Position numbers and translations under genes: made by a program. Under the pieces are notes generated by a model that ran no database searches, was not told the origin of the DNA, and worked only from the letters and a program-made list of their open reading frames with translations. Shown in pieces: positions 38,639 through 50,479 of a stretch of DNA of 64,000 bases (the stretch's first letter is position 1; each line of letters starts with the position of its first letter). The stretch is from Nocardia arthritidis (lineage in GTDB: Bacteria; Actinomycetota; Actinomycetes; Mycobacteriales; Mycobacteriaceae): assembly GCF_011801145.1 (NCBI RefSeq), contig NZ_CP046172.1, positions 7,192,001 through 7,256,000 of the forward strand. Direction: 5' to 3'.

Positions 38639-39769
38639 TCAACCGATCTGGATTATTTGTCGGCGTCCGCTTTCCGCCGCACGTCGAACGCTATCGATCA
38701 ACCTGTGGCGATCGACGCCGTGTGCGAAATCAGGGGCGAGCCGAGTATTATCGACGATATCGGACAGTATCGCGGCGTATTGATGCGCGACCGCATACGC
38801 GTTTTGCTCACGATCTCCGATGAACTGCGGTAGTTTATATTCCACCGGAACGGGCAGCTCGGTGACCGCGGTGTCGCCCAGTCGGCCCCCGTATATCTTG
38901 AACTGTCCTAGGCCCAAGTGTCCGGTCTGGCCGGTGACCCGCAGGTCGCCATGGGTTCCATTGATCTCCCACAAGAAATTGGTGCCCCGGGTGTGCCCAC
39001 CACGAAAATGAATCGACGCGACCGCTCCCCCATTCAGCGTGCCGGTGACCGCGATCTGATCCTCTGCTGTCATAACGGCAGGTTCGCCGCTGTGCTTGTC
39101 GAATACCCGCCCCCGCCGGGTCGCGGTCGTGGCAGTGCATTCGGTGAACTCACCGAGTACCGAGGTCAAGCCATCGATCGTGTGGCCGAAAGGGACCGTC
39201 AACATTGTGGCGCCCCCGTTGCGATCGAGGATGTAGGCATTCTTTCTATCGAAAGTTCGCCCCCACAGCATTGTCGATGCGATAACGCTCGTGGAAAGCA
39301 CCTCGCCGACGTAGCCGTCGCGGATCAAATCGCGTAGATAACGCACCGCGGGCGCGGACCGCGCCTGCAGACCGATGAATGTGCGCACACCCGTTGCGGC
39401 CGCGTCGGCGGCGATCTCCTCGGCCTCGGCGAGGTCGACACCCAAAGGCCATTCACACAGGACCATTTTCTTCGCCCCGAGCGCGGACAGCACGAGGCTC
39501 CTGTGCTCGCGGACCTGGACGGAAACAACGACCAAGTCGACTTCGTCCCGCTGCGCGAGTTCCTCGACATTGTCGAACGTCAGGCCGACACCGAACTTCT
39601 CGCCCGCGGATTTCGCCGAGGCGACGCTGCTCGCGGCCAGCGCGCGCAGCTCGAACCCCGGCAGCTTCTGCAAAGCGGGAACGTGAGCCTCGGCGGCCCA
39701 CCCCCCGAAGGCGCTCAGGCCCACAATTCCAACCCCTATTGCCGACCCGGGCGGGTGTACATGAGTCAC
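38639..39769 (-). CDS. Gfo/Idh/MocA-family oxidoreductase
   Basis: This 376-residue NAD(P)-dependent oxidoreductase would act on a sugar or polyol ring. The N-terminal Rossmann fold has GIVGLSAFGGWA. The usual EKP motif after the dinucleotide fold is EWP here (CEWPLGVD): Lys, which normally helps catalysis, is Trp. That is seen in the Gal80-like branch, some members of which are regulators rather than enzymes. The C-terminal domain has GGATMLTVPFGHTIDGL with the expected His/Asp positions. The GTG start is supported by AAGGGA 8 nt upstream. An operator-like palindrome lies 161 nt upstream. Role in relation to the lipases is unknown. Confidence 0.85.
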   Translation of the reverse strand: MTHVHPPGSAIGVGIVGLSAFGGWAAEAHVPALQKLPGFELRALAASSVASAKSAGEKFGVGLTFDNVEELAQRDEVDLVVVSVQVREHRSLVLSALGAKKMVLCEWPLGVDLAEAEEIAADAAATGVRTFIGLQARSAPAVRYLRDLIRDGYVGEVLSTSVIASTMLWGRTFDRKNAYILDRNGGATMLTVPFGHTIDGLTSVLGEFTECTATTATRRGRVFDKHSGEPAVMTAEDQIAVTGTLNGGAVASIHFRGGHTRGTNFLWEINGTHGDLRVTGQTGHLGLGQFKIYGGRLGDTAVTELPVPVEYKLPQFIGDREQNAYAVAHQYAAILSDIVDNTRLAPDFAHGVDRHRLIDSVRRAAESGRRQIIQIG

Positions 39770-39929
39770 CGCGATATCCCTTCGATACGTCCTTACCGCT
39801 CGGCAACGGCTTCATCATCGAGTCACCGGCGAAGGCAAAGGGCCCATGGCCACTCCCCTTTCGAGGTGCGGCACCGAAATCCGCGCCGGACTCGGCGGTC
39901 CGGCGTATGAGTTTGGCATACATCTAGCA

Positions 39930-39953
39930 ATCTTGTACTTCACCGTACCAGAT
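39930..39953. promoter_or_regulatory. TetR-type operator D (TTGTA-N8-TACCA)
   Basis: ATCTTGTA, eight bases, TACCAGAT: the halves match in 7 of 8 positions. It lies 161 nt upstream of the oxidoreductase and 141 nt upstream of tetR. Confidence 0.52.
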
Positions 39954-40014
39954 GAATGGATCGCGCCACACCCTCATGCCGCACCGACCACGCGGACGCC
40001 GATAGCCCACAGTG

Positions 40015-40036
40015 TTCGGTACGCTCGAATACCGAA
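40015..40036. promoter_or_regulatory. TetR-type operator E, perfect palindrome upstream of tetR
   Basis: TTCGGTA (40015-40021), eight bases, TACCGAA (40030-40036), perfectly symmetric. It lies about 57 nt upstream of the tetR GTG start, suggesting autoregulation. Confidence 0.58.
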
Positions 40037-40093
40037 TCAGGGGCACGGCCAGACCCTGTCCAGTTCGAGCGCTGAGCGAAAGGGGTTGCCGAC

Positions 40094-40768
40094 GTGGGTT
40101 CGCCGCCTCGACCTACGAAATCGGAGCGTGTGTATCAGGGCCTCAGCCATCACGACAGGGTGAATGAACGTCGGCGCCGCATGCTCGACGCCGGCATTCA
40201 ACTGTTCGGCGACCGTGGGTTCACCGCGGTATCGATCACCGATATCTGTGGGCGGGCGCGGGTGTCGCGGCGGTCGTTCTACGAAGAGTTCGCCGGTCTG
40301 GATCGGCTGCTGATGTCGATCGTCGACGAGAAGGACATGATCGCGGTCGAGCGCGTCGCCGCGAGTCTGGCGGCCTCGACGGGTGAGCATATCCAGACGC
40401 GCGCGGCACGGGCATTCGAAGCCTTCCTGTCCGCGACATGTCCGGACCGGCTCACCGCACGGGTCTGCTTCGTCGAAGTCGTCCGAGTCGCGGATACGGT
40501 CGAGGCATGGCGGCGCGAGCGCCGCCGCCGCCTCGCGGCCCTCCTGGTCTTCGAGGCGGAATCCGCCGCACAACGCGGCGAGATCGCGCCCGGCTCATAC
40601 GAATTCGCCGCGATCACGGTGGTCGGGGCAGTGACCTACGCAATCCAGGAGTGGACCGAATCGGCGCCCATCTACGGCGAATTCACCGATATGTCGATCG
40701 CACGCCTAGCCGAGCGGCTAGCCCAGATCTTCCTCGCCTGCGTGAATTCGGCCGCCACACAGCCATAG
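40094..40768 (+). CDS. TetR-family transcriptional regulator
   Basis: This 224-residue regulator has a classical TetR N-terminal helix-turn-helix (RRRRMLDAGIQLFGDRG then TAVSITDICGRARVSRRSFYEEF, residues about 27-70). An all-helical ligand-binding domain follows. The GTG start has AAAGGGG 10 nt upstream. Its own promoter holds the most perfect of five GGTA-N8-TACC palindromes found from 35.2 to 40.1 kb. The others face the lipases, the small Tat gene and the oxidoreductase. It is therefore the natural candidate for the repressor (or activator) of that set. The inducing ligand is unknown; a fatty acid or acyl-CoA would fit lipase targets, but that is a guess. Confidence 0.92.
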   Translation: MGSPPRPTKSERVYQGLSHHDRVNERRRRMLDAGIQLFGDRGFTAVSITDICGRARVSRRSFYEEFAGLDRLLMSIVDEKDMIAVERVAASLAASTGEHIQTRAARAFEAFLSATCPDRLTARVCFVEVVRVADTVEAWRRERRRRLAALLVFEAESAAQRGEIAPGSYEFAAITVVGAVTYAIQEWTESAPIYGEFTDMSIARLAERLAQIFLACVNSAATQP

Positions 40769-41033
40769 CGACCGGCCGACCCTCGGGCCGCGACCGGTAT
40801 CCGGCGAGGACGCACGCCACAACCTACGAGATCCCGCCGGCGTCGGAATCCTTGTCCGGCACCGCGTTCGCGGGCTCGAAGAACAGGCGTTTGCTCAAAG
40901 TGGTTCGCACCGGCGAGCGTTCGATAGCCTCAGTGGGTGCCGCGGTGGCCGAGTCGGTCAAGGCTCGAGCAAACCATTGCGCCGCAATAGAATCCGCCTG
41001 TGCGCCCCGGCTCTCTGGTCCGGGACCGCACGA

Positions 41034-41681
41034 TCAACGCGCGGGAATGTTCACCGCGATTTCCCCGCCGAGGTGATAGCCCTCGGCCAGACGCAGCTTG
41101 TCGCCGCTCCAAAACCGGCCCGGGTCATACCAATTCGGACGCTTTTCCGGCAGCAAACCCATGGCCTGATACGTCATGGCGACGATCTCCGCGCAGTACG
41201 CGTTCTCCAGACCGGCGGCGGATTCGCGCGGCCGCTTCGGCAGCGGCACCCGGCCCCGCAACCACCTGCCCGCCAGCGCGCTGGTGGACGGAAAGGGCAT
41301 GCCGTCCAGCCGGGCCACCATCCGCAGCGCGGCATCCTCCATCTCGCGGGTCACCGGCCGATCGAGCTGGCGAAGCCATGCCTGCTGGCCGTACTCGTTG
41401 GCCCAGCGCATGGCCGCGGCCCGCAGATCGTGCAGCTGAGCGCCACGATGGTGATTGCCCGACCAGATATCCGGCAGCGCCCGGCCGAGTTCGGCATGCC
41501 AGATCAGAGCCGGTAGGTCATCGATGACCATCGCCATGCCGACGTGGTTGACCGGGCTGTTGGTCAACCCTCGAATCGCGCGGTCGGCGCCGGAATGCCC
41601 ACGGAACAGCCATAAGTCACCCGTCCGCGTGAGCTCCACCGCTTCAGCCAATCCGATACTCGAGGACGCGTCACGTGGCAC
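41034..41681 (-). CDS. Permuted NlpC/P60-like (YiiX-type) cysteine hydrolase
   Basis: This 215-residue protein has the circularly permuted papain-like layout. GDLWLFRG opens the fold, NHVGMAM carries the His, and the nucleophile Cys lies late, in YCAEIVAMTYQAMGLL, as in YaeF/YiiX-type amidases. Such enzymes act on peptides or lipids at the cell envelope. There is no signal peptide, so it may act in the cytoplasm or be exported by an unknown route. The GTG start lies only 18 nt from the divergent small membrane protein's ATG, so both transcripts must have very short leaders. Confidence 0.78.
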   Translation of the reverse strand: MPRDASSSIGLAEAVELTRTGDLWLFRGHSGADRAIRGLTNSPVNHVGMAMVIDDLPALIWHAELGRALPDIWSGNHHRGAQLHDLRAAAMRWANEYGQQAWLRQLDRPVTREMEDAALRMVARLDGMPFPSTSALAGRWLRGRVPLPKRPRESAAGLENAYCAEIVAMTYQAMGLLPEKRPNWYDPGRFWSGDKLRLAEGYHLGGEIAVNIPAR

Positions 41682-41699
41682 GGCGACTAGCCTAGGCGT

Positions 41700-41876
41700 A
41701 TGCGCTGGTGGAAGGTACTCGGCTTGGCGGGGGCCGCGGGTGTCGCGGCGACCGGTGTGATCATCGTGCGTTCCGAACGCAAACGCCGCGCCTACACCCC
41801 GGACCAGATTCGAGACCGGCTACACGCCCGCCTCGGCGAGCAACCCGACCCCGGCACATCCGACGGCGACCGCTGA
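41700..41876 (+). CDS. 58-residue membrane-anchored protein
   Basis: This small gene reads MRWWKVLGLAGAAGVAATGVIIV, a single membrane helix. A basic stretch (RSERKRR) follows, then a helix-forming tail (YTPDQIRDRLHARL). This is the pattern of small conserved membrane proteins I recall from mycobacteria and nocardiae; no function is known. The coding frame has clean high-GC third positions. It is divergent from the NlpC/P60-like gene with 18 nt between starts and no room for a ribosome site, so a leaderless mRNA is likely. Confidence 0.65.
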   Translation: MRWWKVLGLAGAAGVAATGVIIVRSERKRRAYTPDQIRDRLHARLGEQPDPGTSDGDR

Positions 41877-42129
41877 TCCGACCCGCGATCAGCCGACAGC
41901 AGGACCGAGCGGTGATCAGCCGACGAGTTCCGCAGCGACGCGTGGCTCCTTGTGCGCGTTCGAATCCTGGCCTTCCTGCCAGCAATCGCGGATCAGCGCG
42001 GAGTGGCCATCCAGCAGCCCACGACCGAAACCCCGGAACACCTCGACAATATCCCCGAACACCGCTCGCACACCCGTCATATATCAACCATCGTTCGGGA
42101 TACTGGGCGGTGTTTCAGAGGATCCTGAG

Positions 42130-44715
42130 CTAACCCTCTGAATCGTCCGGGTCGGCTGGGCCACCGCCGCGAATGGACCAGAGCAGGCCCTCGAGCTCAT
42201 CGGGTTTCACCAGCACATCGCGCGCCTTGGAACCCTCACTCGGCCCGACGACGCCGCGGGTCTCCATGAGATCCATCAGGCGGCCCGCCTTGGCGAAGCC
42301 GACCCGCAGCTTGCGCTGCAACATCGACGTCGAACCGAATTGCGAGGTGACGACGAGCTCGACGGCCTGCACGAAGACGTCCAGATCGTCGCCGATATCC
42401 GGATCGATATCCTTCGCCTCGCCCGCCTTCGCGGTGGTGACGCCCTCCTGATACTCGGGTTCGGCCTGATTCTTGCTGAATTCGACGACGGCGTGGATCT
42501 CCTCGTCGGAGATGAACGCGCCCTGCAATCGGGTGGGCTTGTTGGCGCCCATGGGCAGGAACAGGCCATCGCCCATGCCGATCAGCTTCTCCGCGCCCGG
42601 CTGATCCAGGATGACCCGGGAGTCGGTCAGCGAGGAGGTGGCGAAGGCCAGCCGGGACGGCACGTTCGTCTTGATCAGACCGGTGACCACGTCCACCGAC
42701 GGACGCTGGGTGGCCAGCACCAGGTGAATGCCCGCGGCCCTGGCCTTCTGGGTGATGCGCACGATCGCGTCCTCGACATCGCGCGGCGCGGTCATCATCA
42801 GGTCGGCGAGTTCGTCGACGATGGCCAGGATGTACGGGTAGGGCCGGTACACCCGTTCGCTGCCCAACGGGGCGGTGATCGCGCCGGATTTCACCTTCTT
42901 GTTGAAGTCGTCGATATGCCGGACCTTGTTGGCCTGCATGTCCTGATAGCGCTGCTCCATCTCCTCCACCAGCCAGGCCAGCGCGGCGGCCGCCTTCTTC
43001 GGCTGGGTGATGATCGGCGTGATCAGGTGCGGAATGCCCTCGTACGGTGTGAGTTCCACCATCTTCGGGTCGATCAGGATCATCCTGACCTCGTCCGGGG
43101 TGGCCCGCTGCAGCAGCGAAACCAGCATGGAATTCACGAAACTCGACTTACCGGAGCCGGTGGAACCGGCCACCAGCAGATGCGGCATCTTGGCCAGATT
43201 GGCCGCGAGGAAATCGCCCTCGATATTCTTGCCGAGCCCGATCACCAAGGGGTGGTGGTCGTTTCGGGTCGACGGGGATTTCAGCACATCGGCCAGCCGC
43301 ACCAGCTCGCGGTCGGCATTGGGTACCTCGATGCCGACCGCGGATTTGCCCGGGATCGGTGCGAGCAGCCGAACGTTCTCCGTCGCAACGGCATACGCGA
43401 TATTGCGGGCCAGCGCGGTGATCTTCTCCACCTTCACGCCCGGCCCGAGCTCCACCTCGTAGCGGGTGACCGTCGGGCCGCGGACGAAGCCGGTGACCGC
43501 CGCGTCGATCTTGAACTGCACCAGCACCTCGGTGATCGCCTCGATCATCGATTCGTTTGCGGCGCTGCGTTTCTTGGGCGGATCGCCATCGGTGAGCAGG
43601 GACAGCGGCGGCAGCGTGTAATCGCCCTCCACCACCCGCTCCGGCACGAATTCGAGCTGCTTCGGCGGCGGCGGGGTCTGATCCTTGACCTCGACCTTGG
43701 GCTGGCGCTTCTTCGGCTTGGGCGGCGCGGGCGGCTCCTCCTCGGCCTCGGTGCCGAAATTCTGGGCGGTGGCAATGGTTTTCGCGTCCCGCAGCGGCGG
43801 CTCGCCGATGATCTCGGTGACCGCGTCCGGATCGCCGTATTCGTCGGCCGGATAGTTCTCGGCCGGGGTGCCGCGCCGCCGCGACCGCTTGCGATGCACC
43901 GGGAAGCCGTCGGCGTCGTAGTTGGCCGGATCGTAATCGCCGTCGTAATCGCCGTATTCGTCGCCGCCGCTGCCGGTGCCGAAGTATTCGCGCAGCCGGG
44001 CAGGCACCTCACGCACCGTGGTGCCGGTGAGCAGCAGCACGCCGAAGGCGATGGCCAGCAACAGGATCGGCACCGACAGCCAGGCGGTGAGGCCGTCGGT
44101 CAACGGGCCGCCGACCACGAAACCGACGAAACCCGCCGCGCGCGAACGACCGTGCGCGTCGGTGGGCGTGCCCGCGGCGATATGCCAGAGCCCGAGCATG
44201 GGCAGGCCGACCAGCAGCCCGCCGAGCACCAGGCGCGGCCGGATCTCCGGATGCGGTTCGGTGCGCATCAGGATGACCGCGATGGCCGTGGCGACGAACG
44301 GCAAACCGGCCGAGGCCGAACCGGATACGGCCCGGATCGCCTCCTCCACCCAATGGCCGACCGGCCCACCCGCCGACAGCCACACCGCGGCGGCGATCAC
44401 GGCGCTGAGCGCGATCAGGCCGAGTGCGATGCCGTCGCGGCGGTGGCCGTGCTCGATATCACCCGCCTTGCTCAACGTCCGCGTGGTCGCGCCGACGCCG
44501 CGCGCGAGCATGAGCCAGCCGTTGCTGACGCCGCGGCCGAATACGGCCAGCGGCGCGGTGTTCGACCGACGACGCGCCGGTCGGCGCACCGGAGCGGTGC
44601 GGCCGCGCGACGCGCCGGAACGCGCGGTGCCGGAACGGGACCGTGCCGCAGTGGTCCGCCCCCGCGCCGATCCCGCCCGCGCACGTGTGGTGGTGCTGCG
44701 GGACTTACCTGCCAT
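42130..44715 (-). CDS. ftsK: DNA translocase FtsK/SpoIIIE
   Basis: This 861-residue septal DNA pump clears chromosome ends during division. About four N-terminal membrane helices (about 75-260) follow a basic Arg/Ser-rich leader. A Pro/acidic linker comes next, then the RecA-like motor with Walker A GSTGSGKSS (Lys about 523) and Walker B ILAIVDELADLMM. The C-terminal gamma winged helix (TSMLQRKLRVGFAKAGRLMDLME) reads KOPS sequences. The frame is open up to 45123, but the extension overlaps the neighbouring gene and is unlike protein. The ATG at 44715 opens on MAGKSRS, typical of actinobacterial FtsK. The position near RNase J and dapA matches the gene order of mycobacteria. Confidence 0.96.
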   Translation of the reverse strand: MAGKSRSTTTRARAGSARGRTTAARSRSGTARSGASRGRTAPVRRPARRRSNTAPLAVFGRGVSNGWLMLARGVGATTRTLSKAGDIEHGHRRDGIALGLIALSAVIAAAVWLSAGGPVGHWVEEAIRAVSGSASAGLPFVATAIAVILMRTEPHPEIRPRLVLGGLLVGLPMLGLWHIAAGTPTDAHGRSRAAGFVGFVVGGPLTDGLTAWLSVPILLLAIAFGVLLLTGTTVREVPARLREYFGTGSGGDEYGDYDGDYDPANYDADGFPVHRKRSRRRGTPAENYPADEYGDPDAVTEIIGEPPLRDAKTIATAQNFGTEAEEEPPAPPKPKKRQPKVEVKDQTPPPPKQLEFVPERVVEGDYTLPPLSLLTDGDPPKKRSAANESMIEAITEVLVQFKIDAAVTGFVRGPTVTRYEVELGPGVKVEKITALARNIAYAVATENVRLLAPIPGKSAVGIEVPNADRELVRLADVLKSPSTRNDHHPLVIGLGKNIEGDFLAANLAKMPHLLVAGSTGSGKSSFVNSMLVSLLQRATPDEVRMILIDPKMVELTPYEGIPHLITPIITQPKKAAAALAWLVEEMEQRYQDMQANKVRHIDDFNKKVKSGAITAPLGSERVYRPYPYILAIVDELADLMMTAPRDVEDAIVRITQKARAAGIHLVLATQRPSVDVVTGLIKTNVPSRLAFATSSLTDSRVILDQPGAEKLIGMGDGLFLPMGANKPTRLQGAFISDEEIHAVVEFSKNQAEPEYQEGVTTAKAGEAKDIDPDIGDDLDVFVQAVELVVTSQFGSTSMLQRKLRVGFAKAGRLMDLMETRGVVGPSEGSKARDVLVKPDELEGLLWSIRGGGPADPDDSEG

Positions 44716-44882
44716 GGCAATCAGGCTAGCGGCAAACGCCCCATAGAGACCATCCGCAACACAGGTATCGCCCGTCCCAGCGGGCGAAACCGGGCGGGAT
44801 GCCCAGGTCGGAGACGATACCGGCCGCCACGCCGCACGGACGGCGTTTCGCCGTGTCGCGGGCGCGCCGCGGCGGCGATCCG

Positions 44883-45521
44883 TCAGACCGAGCGATCGAA
44901 GCGGGCCAGCGCCTCGACGGCGGCCGGTTCCCCGGTGATCTCGACGCGGACCTCGCCGCGCCCCATCGAGTACAGCGTCAGCTCCGAGGCCGGGGCCCGA
45001 AGCGTCACCGTCGCACCGGATTTCGCGCCGACACGGAGCTCGGACCCATCCGGCGTCACCAGCGCGACCCGCACCGGCGCCTTCCGGTAGCCGAACGATG
45101 CGGTGCGCCGCAACATATTCCACAGCTGCCGCTCATCGGCGACGGGCAGCACGCGTGGCTCCCAACCCGGTGCGCCACGACGCACATCCTCGTGATGTAC
45201 GAAGTACTCGACGGAGTTCACCAGCGCGTCGACCGGACGCAGCGGCGACCACCACGGCGGCCCGGTGCGCACCAGCTCCAGCAGCTGCTGAAACGGCCTG
45301 CGGGCGTACGCGGTCCGCACCGCCTCCAGATATCCGGCCAGCGCGGGCACCATGACGCCGGGTGCGGCGTCGGGGCGGCGTTCGCGAACCACCAAGTGCG
45401 CGGCCAGATCTCGGACCAGCCAGGTTCCGCAGAGCGTCGGCGCGTCGGGCCCGGCGGCCGCCATCGTCGCCACCAATGCCTGACGTTCCCGCTGGGCCAG
45501 CGTCCGTTGTCCCGGAGTCAC
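44883..45521 (-). CDS. TIGR03085-like protein of the DinB/maleylpyruvate isomerase superfamily
   Basis: This 212-residue cytoplasmic protein is from the mycothiol-dependent maleylpyruvate isomerase-like superfamily, probably the TIGR03085 group. An N-terminal four-helix DinB-type bundle carries LCGTWLVRDLAAHLVVRERRP and EYFVHHEDVRR, whose histidines normally bind a metal. The C-terminal domain is a small beta-rich unit (TGEPAAVEALAR). Exact function is unknown; family members use or resemble thiol-linked chemistry. The frame opens at 45665, which would overlap the upstream gene by almost 100 nt. The GTG at 45521 gives the normal family N-terminus (TPGQRTLAQRER). Confidence 0.8.
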   Translation of the reverse strand: MTPGQRTLAQRERQALVATMAAAGPDAPTLCGTWLVRDLAAHLVVRERRPDAAPGVMVPALAGYLEAVRTAYARRPFQQLLELVRTGPPWWSPLRPVDALVNSVEYFVHHEDVRRGAPGWEPRVLPVADERQLWNMLRRTASFGYRKAPVRVALVTPDGSELRVGAKSGATVTLRAPASELTLYSMGRGEVRVEITGEPAAVEALARFDRSV

Positions 45522-45570
45522 ACGCTGAACATACCGATCATCCGCGTCACACGGGAGGTACGAAACAGGT

Positions 45571-46155
45571 TCAGCGCGCGCAGTTTCCCCGCAGGAGCTC
45601 CCCTGCCCGCGTGAGATCGCGCTCGATACCGGGCGATCCGGTGCATACCTTGGTGAACCAGGCATCGACCCTGGCCAGATCGTCGGCGGTCAGCACGCCG
45701 CCGTCGGTCGCCTTCGCGACATAGCCGTTGATGGTATTGACCATCGAACGATGGGTGCGCGTGCGCTGGCGATACCGGTCGGCCACGGTGGAATCGAAAG
45801 TTTCGCCCCAGAAGACGATTCCGTCGTTGCTGTGCATACCGCCGTGCAGATCACCGGCGACCGCGGCGAGCCGCTCCGGCAGCGATGCGTCGGGATCGGG
45901 CCGCCTGCGCCGCATGGCGGCGCGAACCTCGCCAAGAATGTCCAGCAACCTTGTCACATCCGGATCCGATAGGCCCGCCAGCCGATCGAACCGCCCGATG
46001 ACGACGCCGACCTCGTCCAAACAGGCTGGCCAATCCCAGCCGTCCCCCGCTACCGGCGCCGCGCCTAAACCGGCAATAACCTTGTCGTACATAAAGATTC
46101 GCTGCAGGTATGCGTACAGCACCACCAAACCGTTGAGTTGCGCCTTGCCTTCCAC
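45571..46155 (-). CDS. Conserved helical protein of unknown function
   Basis: I do not recognise this 194-residue protein. It is hydrophilic and mostly helical, with one Cys near the end (RGNCAR) and a His-rich segment (DLHGGMHSND). There is no signal peptide, membrane helix or known motif. It has an ATG start and normal high-GC codon use. It lies upstream of the TIGR03085-like gene on the same strand, with a 49-nt gap, and may share its transcript. Confidence 0.6.
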   Translation of the reverse strand: MEGKAQLNGLVVLYAYLQRIFMYDKVIAGLGAAPVAGDGWDWPACLDEVGVVIGRFDRLAGLSDPDVTRLLDILGEVRAAMRRRRPDPDASLPERLAAVAGDLHGGMHSNDGIVFWGETFDSTVADRYRQRTRTHRSMVNTINGYVAKATDGGVLTADDLARVDAWFTKVCTGSPGIERDLTRAGELLRGNCAR

Positions 46156-46332
46156 CGGACGAGACTATCCAGCGGGCGCGCCGGTCGGAGGCCGATTCCG
46201 GAATGCCCGATTCGCCCGGAACCGCCACACACACCCGAATATCCGGGGTGGCGTTTGCTGGACCGGCTCTGTACCTTGACTACTCGGTCCATCAGGGTCG
46301 TGGACCTGTCAATACAGAGGGGAGTCCTTCCT

Positions 46333-46716
46333 TTGCGGAAATTCGTCACCGGTGCGGCCGCCATGGTAGCCGCGGCAGGCGCCACGCTGGCCGTCAGCGC
46401 GCCGCAGGCCAATGCGGCCGGCTACTACTACGGTGCCATCGCCATCTCGTACTCCACCGGTTACATCGGCTACTCGTACGACTACGCGGATTCGGGGACC
46501 GCGCAGTCGCGGGCGGTCAGCCAGTGCGGCCAGGCCGATTGCCAGGCCGTCGAATGGTTCGCCAACGGCTGCGGCGCGGTCGCCTACTCGCGCAGCACCG
46601 GCACCTGGAGCTGGGGCTATGCGGCCTCCAGGATCGGCGCGCAGAACAAAGCGCTGTCGTACAACAACGGCGGCGCCGCCATCGTGCACTGGAACTGCAC
46701 GTCCAACCACGGCTGA
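46333..46716 (+). CDS. DUF4189 secreted protein
   Basis: This 127-residue exported protein has a signal peptide (RKFVTGAAAMVAAAGATLAVSAPQANA). A compact DUF4189 domain follows: YYGAIAISYSTG, four to five Cys (QCGQADC, NGCGAVAY, HWNC) that should form disulphides, and a WGYA motif. The family is common in actinomycetes and its role is not established. The start is TTG at 46333, chosen because GGAG lies 8 nt upstream and the signal peptide begins right there; ATG codons in frame are too far inside. The next gene, a lipoprotein, follows within 22 nt on the same strand. Confidence 0.87.
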   Translation: MRKFVTGAAAMVAAAGATLAVSAPQANAAGYYYGAIAISYSTGYIGYSYDYADSGTAQSRAVSQCGQADCQAVEWFANGCGAVAYSRSTGTWSWGYAASRIGAQNKALSYNNGGAAIVHWNCTSNHG

Positions 46717-46738
46717 GCTGGGATCGAGAGGAATTTTC

Positions 46739-47299
46739 GTGAAACACCGTACTTTCCGCACGGCCGTGGCCGTGGTGCTCGGCGCGGCCGCGCTCTGCTT
46801 CGGCGCCGCGTGCAGCACCTCCGACAACTCGGCGACGACCACGAGCTCGGCCAAGCCGTCCGGCGCGGGCGATGTCCAGGGCGGCTCCGACAAGGGTGAC
46901 AAGGCCACCGGCGTCGCGCCGACCACGCCCGCCCCGCCGAACCTGGACACGCCGACCGTCCAGGAACTCAACGATCGCATCTCCAAGGCCTTCGATCCGT
47001 CGATCGGTAACAAGGAGAAGATCTCCTGGATCCAGGCCGCGGAACAGGATCCGTACCTGGTGCAAAACCTGGTAGAGGCGGCGAAGAAGAACAAGGTGAA
47101 GGTCACCGTCACCAAGGTCAACCCGCCGCAGGACGGCAAGCTGAAGGCCGACGCCGATGTCACCATCGACGGCAAGCCGCTGGAGGGCGGTTCGTTCATC
47201 GAATTCATCGCCGAGGGCAAGGAATGGAAGGTCTCGCACGTGTTCGCCTGCAACATCGTGAAGACCGCGAAGATCGAGTCCGCCGCCTGCCAGGAGTGA
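46739..47299 (+). CDS. Lipoprotein resembling Mtb12 (CFP-2) family
   Basis: This 186-residue lipoprotein has a GTG start with GAGAGGA 7 nt upstream, a signal and lipobox FGAAC (lipidated Cys near residue 25). A low-complexity Ser/Thr/Gly/Pro linker (about 26-70) precedes a compact C-terminal domain (about 72-186) with the PTVQELNDRI.KAFD and KVNPPQDGKLKADADVTIDG features of the mycobacterial Mtb12 antigen family. Function of that family is unknown; it is surface-exposed and immunogenic in mycobacteria. A strong hairpin terminator follows at once. Confidence 0.8.
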   Translation: MKHRTFRTAVAVVLGAAALCFGAACSTSDNSATTTSSAKPSGAGDVQGGSDKGDKATGVAPTTPAPPNLDTPTVQELNDRISKAFDPSIGNKEKISWIQAAEQDPYLVQNLVEAAKKNKVKVTVTKVNPPQDGKLKADADVTIDGKPLEGGSFIEFIAEGKEWKVSHVFACNIVKTAKIESAACQE

Positions 47300-47311
47300 G
47301 CCGCTGACCGA

Positions 47312-47346
47312 AAAGCCGCTGGGAGATCTTGTCTCCCAGCGGCTTT
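47312..47346. terminator. 15-bp perfect rho-independent hairpin
   Basis: AAAGCCGCTGGGAGA (47312-47326), loop TCTTG, then the exact complement to 47346, followed by CGTTT. A-tract and T-tract flank the stem, so it should end both the lipoprotein transcript (plus) and the RNase J transcript (minus). Confidence 0.93.
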
Positions 47347-47405
47347 CGTTTGCCTAGGCCCACCCGTCGCCCGACCACCACCCCCCACCGAATCGCTCCG
47401 CGATG

Positions 47406-50478
<3,073 letters not shown>

Positions 50479-50479
<1 letters not shown>

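Larger units (their letters stand above)
39770..40093. promoter_or_regulatory. Divergent promoter region of oxidoreductase and tetR
   Basis: This 324-nt region has no gene. It contains two operator-like palindromes (39930-39953 and 40015-40036), and ends with AAAGGGG, the ribosome site of tetR. Confidence 0.55.

Noticed and set aside
40920..41040. tRNA-like stretch with TGGCCGAGTCGG (40946-40957), which resembles the D-arm region of a Ser/Leu tRNA
   Set aside because: I could not build an acceptor stem or find a T-arm consensus (GTTCRANYC) at the right distance. It is probably a chance match; a covariance-model scan would settle it.
42340..45090. Plus-strand open frame of about 916 codons opposite ftsK
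   Set aside because: Antisense shadow of ftsK; composition is Arg/Gly/His-rich with no recognisable domain.
44716..45123. N-terminal extension of FtsK suggested by the open frame
   Set aside because: The extension is Arg/Gly/Pro-rich shadow sequence over the neighbouring gene. The ATG at 44715 gives the normal actinobacterial FtsK N-terminus.
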